Shown here piece by piece: positions 6,005 through 11,078 of a stretch of DNA of 11,078 nt (position 1 is the stretch's first letter; each line of letters starts with the position of its first letter). The translations under genes were made by a program, and so were the position numbers. Origin of the DNA: Pyrodictiaceae archaeon (lineage in GTDB: Archaea; Thermoproteota; Thermoprotei_A; Sulfolobales; Pyrodictiaceae); assembly GCA_027046105.1 (NCBI GenBank), contig JALTZQ010000184.1, forward strand, positions 1-11,078. Direction: 5' to 3'. The notes beneath the pieces were generated by a model. That model made no database searches. It worked only from the letters and a program-made list of their open reading frames with translations, and was not told the DNA's origin.

Positions 6005-7408
6005 ATGGTCTTATGGGCTATTGTTTGTCCTGGATCGGCTGTGAGGGACTTGTTATTGAAGGCCAGTTTTGACGAATTCGTGTCTGGGGCTGAACGTGCA
6101 GTAGAGAAGGCTCTTGGACTAGGCTTCGATGATGCTGGCTTTGTTATTGGGTATGAGCGATCTTTTATGGCCAAGTTCGCCAATAGCTTGGTGACTGTAG
6201 TACAATCATGGGTTTCCGTTAAAGTTGGCGTATACCTTGCTAGAAATGGTCGTACATATTTTAGTGAGACTGATGTACAACGGCCCGACCAGCTGCTTCG
6301 TATAGTTGAGGATGTACATTCAACGATTGACGCGTTTGAGAAAGCCGAATTGTATGCCCCATTACCGGAACCTACAGGTCGGCCTCTTGAAGGTTTATGC
6401 GATAAACACGTTATTGAAAAACTTGAAGATGTTGCCGAGTATGCATGGGCTATAATTGATGAGACTCAAGCTAGCGCTGGGAATGGAGTACGTGTTGCTG
6501 GTATGGTAGAGTTTACGCATGGTTATCGAGGTGTTGTGACTAGTAAGGGGGCTAGGCTGGTAGAGGAACATAGTGGTGTTGAGGCTTATGCAAGGGCTAT
6601 TGCTGGCGAATTTAGTGGTCACTGGGCATGGACAGGTATAAGGCTTAACGAGAAAGAACTAAGGGGTGTTGGTCGCCGTGCTGGCGAGTACGCGCGATTA
6701 GCTTCTCGAGGCAGGGTTAGCATTGAACCTGGGAAGTATCGTGCCATACTGAGTCCACTAGTTATTGGGAACTTGTTTGGCGATATAGGCTTCATGGCTA
6801 GTGGACTAGCTGTGATCATGGGCTTCTCGGTTTTCTCTAAGCATGGCATAGGATCCAGGATAGGAAGTGAGTACATTACCATAATAGATGATCCACACGA
6901 TAAAGATCTACCTGGCTCAACAGGCTTTGATGATGAAGGCGTTGCTACGAGGGCCAAACCGATTATAGAGAAGGGCGTTGTAAAGAACCTACTGCATAAT
7001 AGCAAGACTGCTGCTGTAGCGAAAACAGAATCAACAGGTAATGCTGGCCTTGTAATGCCTCGTCCATGGAACATTATTGTACCGCCGGGTGACTTAGGTG
7101 AAGAGGAGGCTATACAGGATACTAGAAGAGGGCTACTTGTCACAAATAACTGGTACACGCGATTCCAGAACTATGTTGAAGGCGTGTTCTCTACTGTGAC
7201 GCGGGACGCGCTACTCTACATAGAGGAGGGTGAAGTAAAGGGTAGTGTGACTCGTTTACGCATAGCTGATACTATACCCAGGTTACTGCAAAACGCTGTG
7301 GGTGCGACAAGGAAATTGTTCCAGATATCATGGTGGGAGACACCGTATCCGACGAAATCGCCCTTCATCGTAGTCGAGGATCTCAACTTTACGAAACCAG
7401 AGGTGTAG
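6005..7408 (+). CDS. TldD/PmbA family protein, TldE (PmbA)-like
   Basis: The protein belongs to the TldD/PmbA modulator-of-gyrase family. TldD and TldE form a heterodimeric metalloprotease that degrades unfolded peptides and matures some ribosomal peptide antibiotics. The family core is visible: DKDLPGSTGFDDEGV, then AKPIIEKGVVKNLLHN and TESTGNAG. The HExxxH zinc motif of TldD is missing (the region reads VIGNLFGDIGF), so this is the non-catalytic TldE-type subunit. The start is uncertain: TTG 5984, ATG 6005 and GTG 6041 are in frame. ATG 6005 is chosen because the TATA-like core at 5969-5974 predicts transcription from about 5998. GTG 6041 fits the usual family N-terminus nearly as well. ATG gives 467 residues, close to family size. 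No tldD gene is in the window. It is 149 or more bases from the transporter operon and probably separately transcribed. Confidence 0.9.
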   Translation: MVLWAIVCPGSAVRDLLLKASFDEFVSGAERAVEKALGLGFDDAGFVIGYERSFMAKFANSLVTVVQSWVSVKVGVYLARNGRTYFSETDVQRPDQLLRIVEDVHSTIDAFEKAELYAPLPEPTGRPLEGLCDKHVIEKLEDVAEYAWAIIDETQASAGNGVRVAGMVEFTHGYRGVVTSKGARLVEEHSGVEAYARAIAGEFSGHWAWTGIRLNEKELRGVGRRAGEYARLASRGRVSIEPGKYRAILSPLVIGNLFGDIGFMASGLAVIMGFSVFSKHGIGSRIGSEYITIIDDPHDKDLPGSTGFDDEGVATRAKPIIEKGVVKNLLHNSKTAAVAKTESTGNAGLVMPRPWNIIVPPGDLGEEEAIQDTRRGLLVTNNWYTRFQNYVEGVFSTVTRDALLYIEEGEVKGSVTRLRIADTIPRLLQNAVGATRKLFQISWWETPYPTKSPFIVVEDLNFTKPEV

Positions 7409-7585
7409 TAGTCACCTAAGGGAGACTATCTAGTTGCAAGTGGCGCCCTCCACCATACACATGGAGAGCTGGAGCAACTCTTACAACATACCTATTCTAC
7501 AAATGAATTTCTACTGTAACCCAACGTGAATAGTGGTCTTCAAGGCCCTCCACTAAGCGTCCATGAAAACGGCAAGGTGCCGACC
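7409..7585 (+). other. Intergenic region with a repeated AGTGG...GCCCTCCAC element
   Basis: This 177-nt gap holds no recognisable gene. AGTGG followed by GCCCTCCAC occurs twice, at 7439-7453 and 7532-7553, with the GCCCTCCAC copies exactly 100 bases apart. In each copy the two halves can pair (GTGG with CCAC). No strong TATA box is evident. Confidence 0.35.
7574..7579 (+). promoter_or_regulatory. Shine-Dalgarno sequence deciding the ADP-ribosylhydrolase start
   Basis: AAGGTG lies six bases before the ATG at 7586. An upstream in-frame GTG at 7526 would add 20 residues unlike the family N-terminus, so the ATG is preferred. Confidence 0.7.
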
Positions 7586-8536
7586 ATGGCATTAAGTGAC
7601 GAGTTTGTCCGTGGTGTATTACTAGGTGTAGCCTTCGGGGATACTTACGGGCTTCTCTACGAGTATGAGGCTCGTAGCCCTAGTAGCGTATGGTTAAACG
7701 ACCCTATACTGCTACGTGGCGTTGAGGTTAGAGGATACTACGCCTACAGCGATGACACTGAGACAACCCTTATTCTCGGTGAAAGCCTTGTTAGCTCATG
7801 CGGGTTTAATCCATCGGTCTTCGCTGATCTCTTAGCCCGTAAAGCAGAGGTAGATAACCCCGTAAGATTCTATGGTAGCGCCGTGGCTAGTGTTGTTTAT
7901 GGCCTCAGAAAGGGTGAGCCATGGTGGATTGTGGCACGCAGCTTGTATGGTGGCCTTGGAAGCTTCGGTAATGGTGCGGCGATCCGTGTATCACCCATAC
8001 CACTATTTTACCGGGAAAAGAAAATGATTGAATCCATGGCCGTAGCACAAGCCATAGTAACGCACACCCACATACTTGGCGTTGAGGGGGCACGCTTACA
8101 TGCACTAGCACTACACTACACACTTGAAGGAATTGAGCCTTCTTCCCTACTAGACCTCCTTACTAAAGAGACCAGTGTAGCCGAGTACCGTAAAAGACTA
8201 CAAGCTATTCCTCGACTCCTAGATTCTAGCCCCATCCAAGTAGCACGGCAACTGGGTAACACGGCTGCTGCACATGAAAGCGTTGCAGCAGCACTATACG
8301 TCTACATAGCTTCGGATGGAGACCCCGTTAAAGCTGTCCTATACGCAATAAGTATTGGTGGAGACGTCGACAGCATAGCGTCTATGGCGGCAAGCCTCGT
8401 TGGTGCATTGAAAGGAGAGAAAGTCTTTCCACAAAACCTACTAGAAAACATGGAAGCATACAAGCCCATCACTAGCCTAGCCGGAAGACTTGTAGAAGCT
8501 ACTAGGGATTGCCCCAGAAGACAACTACTGATGTAG
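7586..8536 (+). CDS. ADP-ribosylglycohydrolase (DraG/ARH family)
   Basis: This 316-residue enzyme is of the all-helical ADP-ribosyl hydrolase fold (COG1397), which removes ADP-ribose from proteins or cleaves related ADP-ribose adducts using two magnesium ions. From the ATG, GVLLGVAFGDTYGLLYE (9-25) is the N-terminal signature with the probable catalytic Glu25. SDDTE (55-59) supplies the first metal-binding Asp pair. SFGNGAAIRVSPI (126-138) is the conserved glycine loop. GGDVDS (258-263) is the second metal site, usually GGDTDT/S. All key acidic residues are present, so it is probably active. The target could be Arg-, Ser- or nucleic-acid-linked ADP-ribose, or a nitrogen-regulatory protein; the sequence does not say. 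No ADP-ribosyltransferase is seen in the window. It follows the TldE gene by 177 bases and may have its own promoter. Confidence 0.92.
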   Translation: MALSDEFVRGVLLGVAFGDTYGLLYEYEARSPSSVWLNDPILLRGVEVRGYYAYSDDTETTLILGESLVSSCGFNPSVFADLLARKAEVDNPVRFYGSAVASVVYGLRKGEPWWIVARSLYGGLGSFGNGAAIRVSPIPLFYREKKMIESMAVAQAIVTHTHILGVEGARLHALALHYTLEGIEPSSLLDLLTKETSVAEYRKRLQAIPRLLDSSPIQVARQLGNTAAAHESVAAALYVYIASDGDPVKAVLYAISIGGDVDSIASMAASLVGALKGEKVFPQNLLENMEAYKPITSLAGRLVEATRDCPRRQLLM

Positions 8537-8584
8537 AAGGGGGGCTCTCCGTTGCGGACCTGTACACCACACCCTTAACTAGAC

Positions 8585-8608
8585 CTACAGGGGTTGAAAG
8601 CCCCGTAG
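8585..8608 (+). terminator. Strong GC-rich hairpin downstream of the ADP-ribosylhydrolase gene
   Basis: CTAC-A-GGGGTT pairs with AGCCCC-GTAG around a GAA loop: ten pairs including one G-T wobble, with a single bulged A (8589). It lies 48 bases after the stop. No T-run follows, so it is more likely an mRNA 3'-end structure or part of an RNA than a classical terminator. The GTTGAAAG in it resembles the end of crenarchaeal CRISPR repeats but is single-copy. Confidence 0.35.
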
Positions 8609-8657
8609 ACGTCATTGCTCTGGTTTTCGGCCCCGTGACCCACCGATCATAGCCCCA

Positions 8658-8686
8658 CTACGTAGTTTCTAGTCTGCTCTACGTGG
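8658..8686. promoter_or_regulatory. Inverted repeat directly upstream of a TATA box
   Basis: CTACGTAG (8658-8665) pairs with CTACGTGG (8679-8686), eight pairs with one G-T wobble and a 13-base spacer. CTACGTAG is itself a perfect palindrome. The second arm touches the TATA element at 8687, where a transcription factor would contact the BRE/TBP region. Confidence 0.4.
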
Positions 8687-8693
8687 ATATATA
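8687..8693 (+). promoter_or_regulatory. TATA box candidate (ATATATA) for the zinc-finger gene
   Basis: This is the best TATA-like match in the gap. It predicts transcription from about 8716 and a 5' leader of about 72 bases before the ATG at 8788. Confidence 0.5.
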
Positions 8694-8787
8694 GGGTTGT
8701 GGTTAATGATTTCTTGAAAGAACGTGTCTTCTATGGAAAGACTGAAATAAGGCTTTAGTGGGCCCCATTTAGGGCTTGGGGTCACGT

Positions 8788-8946
8788 ATGGTTGGTGCTA
8801 GGCGTTGCCCAGTTTGCGGCCGTGGAATGTTGAGACGTAAGCACTTGCTAGAGCACATAAAGAAGGCCCATGGCTGGTATTTCCGTGAGTTTATTGAGCC
8901 AAAGGGTAAGGGTGGTGGTGGAGGTAAAAAGAAGAAGAAAGAATAG
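8788..8946 (+). CDS. Small single C2H2 zinc-finger protein with Gly/Lys-rich tail (52 aa)
   Basis: This short open frame encodes 52 residues starting MVGARRCPVCGRGMLRRK. C7, C10, H23 and H28 form a perfect C-x2-C-x12-H-x4-H zinc-finger pattern, with an extra H19. The finger is followed by an aromatic segment (GWYFREF, 29-35) and a tail of Gly then Lys (GKGGGGGKKKKKE, 40-52). Single-finger microproteins are known in Thermoproteota and their viruses, where they usually bind DNA, RNA or proteins. A nucleic-acid-binding role here is inferred from the finger and basic tail. GGGGT (8778-8782) could serve as ribosome-binding site and may be masked by CCCCA (8763-8767). An in-frame TTG at 8776 is an alternative start, but a stop lies just before it. 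The stop is 37 bases from the convergent lysK end. The conserved motif spacing makes a real gene likely. Confidence 0.82.
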   Translation: MVGARRCPVCGRGMLRRKHLLEHIKKAHGWYFREFIEPKGKGGGGGKKKKKE

Positions 8947-8983
8947 CCAAATCGCCCCTTCCACCAATGAACATTGTGCTTCT

Positions 8984-10093
8984 CTAGACTGGTAGTTGTT
9001 TAGGATTATCCCTGCTGGATCTTTCTAGGAGCTCGAGGATTGCATGCATGTATGTCTTTGTGGCTATTTCGAGTTCTCTCACGTGTACTTTTTCGCTATC
9101 TGTATGTGCTAGTGAAGGGTCGCCAGGCCCATAGGCTGCGATACTCTTGGTGTATGGTGCGAGTATGTTCATGTCGCTTGTGCCAGCTTTTACTACAGGG
9201 GATGGCTTTATTCCTTGGACTAAGAGGGCGCGTATAAGGGCTCGTGGCACGGGGCTTGTAGGAGGGACTTTGACTGGTGGTGTGGGCTTGCCTATGATTG
9301 ATAGTGTGCAGTCTTGTGGTAGTTTAGTCCTTAGGTCTTTAAGTAGTTGTTCTGGGTTAACGTGAGGGGGTATCCTCAAGTCCAGTATGGCTTTGGCCCT
9401 ACGTGGCAATGTATTTGTGGCATCACCTGCTTCTAGTTTTGTAATCGCCACCGTTGGTTGCATCACTGTTGGTTTTGTGTAGTCTTTCTTCAACATTAGC
9501 ATGTAGTCTAGTAGTTTGTCTAGGGCTGAGTCACCAGCCCAGGGTGATGCTGTATGACCTCCCCTCCCAGTACACAGTATTTCGATTCTCATGCTCCCAC
9601 GATACCCTATTGCTACCCTAGAGGACCCCGTCGGTTCACCAATAACTATGTAGCTAGGTACCCTCTTAGATTCGACTAGGTACCATGCACCAGTGCTATC
9701 AGCTTCCTCATCTACTAAGCCAGTTACTGCTATGGGGGCATCTGGTCTTTGCCGTGCTATCTCGTTGACTGCTAGAAGCATTGAGGTTAGGGATCCCTTT
9801 GCATCAACGGCTCCACGACCATATACGTACTCGGTGCTTATCTGGGGCTCTATCCATCCCTCAACGGTATCTATGTGGCTTGCGAGTAGCGCTACTGCCC
9901 TACGTTGGGCTTTCTCTGGTGCAGCGTAGACGTTACCCACACTATCCATCCACGAGTCAAGACCAAGGCTCAAAGCCTCCTCCATGAATGCCTTGGCGGC
10001 TTCTCTCTCGTGCCTGGAGGGGCTAGGTATTGATACAAGACGGTAGAGTATCTTAGCAGCTATACGTCCTACAGATACACTCGTAGAGTCCAT
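8984..10093 (-). CDS. lysK: [LysW]-lysine/ornithine hydrolase, M20 metallopeptidase family
   Basis: This 369-residue zinc-dependent deacylase is of the M20/ArgE family. LysK releases lysine (and in some archaea ornithine) from the C-terminus of the carrier protein LysW, the last step of LysW-dependent lysine biosynthesis in the cytoplasm. Metal and catalytic residues from the ATG are all present: SHIDTVEG (H73, D75), GRGAVDAKG (D97 bridging), DEEADSTGAW (E129, E130), IGEPTGS (E153) and PGDPSLAHTDSE (H330). The dimerisation-domain RGGHTASPW (178-186) is also typical. ATG 10093 is preferred over the adjacent TTG at 10096. The start lies 41 bases inside the upstream aminotransferase gene, so coupled translation is likely. 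LysK rather than a generic peptidase is inferred from sequence type and the neighbouring LysJ. It may also act in arginine synthesis as ArgE. Confidence 0.9.
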   Translation of the reverse strand: MDSTSVSVGRIAAKILYRLVSIPSPSRHEREAAKAFMEEALSLGLDSWMDSVGNVYAAPEKAQRRAVALLASHIDTVEGWIEPQISTEYVYGRGAVDAKGSLTSMLLAVNEIARQRPDAPIAVTGLVDEEADSTGAWYLVESKRVPSYIVIGEPTGSSRVAIGYRGSMRIEILCTGRGGHTASPWAGDSALDKLLDYMLMLKKDYTKPTVMQPTVAITKLEAGDATNTLPRRAKAILDLRIPPHVNPEQLLKDLRTKLPQDCTLSIIGKPTPPVKVPPTSPVPRALIRALLVQGIKPSPVVKAGTSDMNILAPYTKSIAAYGPGDPSLAHTDSEKVHVRELEIATKTYMHAILELLERSSRDNPKQLPV

Positions 10094-11078
10094 CAACTAA
10101 CGCCTCCAAATCACTACTAGTGACCATGTAGGGTGGGAGGAACCTCACTACAGTGGTTCCTGCTCGTAGAGCTAGTACATTCATTGAGTCCTGGAGACAT
10201 TGGAGTACTGGTTGCGGATTAAAACGTAGTTCAACACCAACCATAAGGCCAAGGCCCCGAATATCTCTAACGGGTTTCACTCCCTTAAGCCTCTCTTGGA
10301 GGCCAGTTACTAGTTTTCTACCAGCTTCCCTCGCCTTCAAGGCCACACTATCCTCTATTAGAACGTCTACTGCTGCTGATACAGCCGCCATAGCCAGGGG
10401 GTTTCCCGCATAGGTTGAGCCATGACGGCCTCCAACGAGTTTCTCCGCAACCTCCTGCCCAGCCATTACTAGTGCTACAGGGAATCCTCCACCAATAGCC
10501 TTACCAGCTACTATGATATCAGGCCTTACACCATAGTATTCATGGCACCATGTTTTCCCGGTTCTACCAAAACCCGTCTGAACCTCGTCGATAATCAAAA
10601 GTGCACCTCTTTCTTTCGCAACCTGCTCCACAGTCTTGATGAACCCTCTTTGTGCTGGTACAACACCACCCTCACCCAAAACAGGCTCGATTATGACTGC
10701 TGCTACATCATCTGGAAACTCTTCTTCGACAACGCTTGGCTCTGCATTGTATTGCAGAAACACTACGTCTCCGAGAACTGGGAATCCACGACGATAGCTG
10801 GGATTCCATGTTACACTCAGGGCTCCCAGCGTTCTACCATGGAATGAGCCACGAAATGCTACGATTCTTCTACGCCCTGTATAGGCCCACGCCATCTTTA
10901 GTGCAGTTTCGATAGCCTCTGCACCGCTATTCGCGAAAGCTACAGTGTCTAAGCCTGGTGGAGCTATATGTGATAGCTTTTCGAGAACCTCATCCTGCAC
11001 ACTACACTTGAAAGAAAGGTTACACACCATCAACTCCTCTACTTGCCGCCTAAGACGATCTACTATACGGGGATTATT
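10053..11078 (-). CDS. lysJ: [LysW]-aminoadipate semialdehyde/glutamate semialdehyde aminotransferase (partial, 5' end beyond window)
   Basis: This class III PLP-dependent aminotransferase belongs to the ArgD/LysJ group. LysJ converts LysW-bound aminoadipate semialdehyde to LysW-lysine with glutamate as amino donor, directly before the LysK step. The frame is open to the window edge, starting NNPRIVDRLRRQVEEL, which matches the early part of the fold. About 341 residues are visible and roughly the first 45 are missing. Motifs include NSGAEAIETALK (phosphate-binding), SFHGRTLG, the PLP-ring Asp in DEVQTGFGRTG and the Schiff-base lysine in AGKAIGGGFP (Lys codon 10502-10500). GSTYAGNPLA follows. 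The TTG 11033 and ATG 11030 inside it are not the true start, because the family sequence continues upstream. Whether the enzyme serves lysine only or also ornithine/arginine cannot be told from this sequence. Confidence 0.9.
   Translation of the reverse strand, partial: NNPRIVDRLRRQVEELMVCNLSFKCSVQDEVLEKLSHIAPPGLDTVAFANSGAEAIETALKMAWAYTGRRRIVAFRGSFHGRTLGALSVTWNPSYRRGFPVLGDVVFLQYNAEPSVVEEEFPDDVAAVIIEPVLGEGGVVPAQRGFIKTVEQVAKERGALLIIDEVQTGFGRTGKTWCHEYYGVRPDIIVAGKAIGGGFPVALVMAGQEVAEKLVGGRHGSTYAGNPLAMAAVSAAVDVLIEDSVALKAREAGRKLVTGLQERLKGVKPVRDIRGLGLMVGVELRFNPQPVLQCLQDSMNVLALRAGTTVVRFLPPYMVTSSDLEALVDGLYECICRTYSC

Larger units (their letters stand above)
8537..8787 (+). other. Intergenic region with two hairpins and a TATA box upstream of the zinc-finger gene
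   Basis: This 251-nt stretch has no protein frame that I can support. A hairpin at 8585-8608 follows the upstream stop by 48 bases. A second hairpin at 8658-8686 directly abuts ATATATA (8687-8693). The rest forms the likely leader of the zinc-finger gene. Confidence 0.5.

Noticed and set aside
6619..7158. 179-aa minus-strand frame opposite tldE
   Set aside because: The plus strand carries conserved TldE motifs in this interval, so the antisense frame is a shadow.
7401..7417. AGGTG-TAGTAGT-CACCT inverted repeat across the tldE stop codon
   Set aside because: The stem has only five pairs and no T-run follows, so I cannot support a terminator call.
8590..8604. GTTGAAAG resembling the 3' end of crenarchaeal CRISPR repeats
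   Set aside because: Only one copy occurs and there is no spaced array; it is explained as the loop side of a hairpin.
8700..8750. Possible C/D box small RNA (ATGATTT ... CTGA)
   Set aside because: Box C does not match RTGATGA, and no convincing internal D'/C' pair with correct spacing is present.
10542..10847. 101-aa plus-strand frame opposite lysJ
   Set aside because: It lies opposite the conserved DEVQTGFGRTG and upstream motifs of the aminotransferase and has no domain of its own.
1..11078. tRNA, rRNA, insertion sequences, CRISPR arrays or phage genes
   Set aside because: No tRNA T-loop signature, transposase motifs, terminal inverted repeats with target duplication, or repeat arrays were seen when reading both strands.

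Overview
The window looks like chromosomal DNA from a hyperthermophilic crenarchaeon (Thermoproteota), possibly of the Desulfurococcales/Pyrodictiaceae type. This is inferred from five things: LysW-type lysine biosynthesis genes, membrane-anchored extracellular binding proteins with Pro/Thr or Thr/Val/Glu stalks instead of lipobox cysteines, TATA-like promoter elements, frequent TTG/GTG starts, and heavy use of ATA, AGG and CTA codons. I cannot name the species.

Layout. At the left edge (1-658, minus) is the N-terminal two thirds or so of an iron-complex/cobalamin-type ABC substrate-binding protein. It runs off the window. A 303-nt divergent promoter region (659-961) separates it from a plus-strand carbohydrate ABC importer operon: binding protein (962-2710), two MalF/MalG-type permeases (2735-3736 and 3736-4695) and a MalK/UgpC-type ATPase (4713-5834). 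The four genes are tightly spaced (24-nt gap, 1-nt overlap, 17-nt gap), each with a good Shine-Dalgarno sequence.

After the operon comes a GC-rich intergenic stretch (5835-5963) able to form several mutually exclusive stems. It ends in a palindrome around a T-rich TATA-like core. Next are a TldE/PmbA-family protein without the HExxxH metalloprotease motif (about 6005-7408) and an ADP-ribosylglycohydrolase (7586-8536). A 251-nt gap with two strong hairpins and a TATA box (8537-8787) leads to a gene missed by a length cutoff: a 52-residue single C2H2 zinc-finger protein with a Gly/Lys tail (8788-8946).

The right end is a convergent minus-strand pair: LysK/ArgE-type LysW-lysine hydrolase (8984-10093) and LysJ/ArgD-type aminotransferase (10053-11078, 5' end beyond the window). 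They overlap by 41 nt and catalyse consecutive late steps of LysW-dependent lysine (and possibly ornithine/arginine) biosynthesis.

Functionally, the window combines nutrient import (one metal/cofactor-type and one sugar-type system), amino-acid biosynthesis, and a central trio of possible regulatory or protein-modification genes (TldE, ADP-ribosylhydrolase, zinc finger). I see no clear new multi-gene system, mobile element, CRISPR array, tRNA or rRNA. The most unusual signals are the structured intergenic regions, the palindromes centred on promoter-like cores, and the micro zinc-finger gene.
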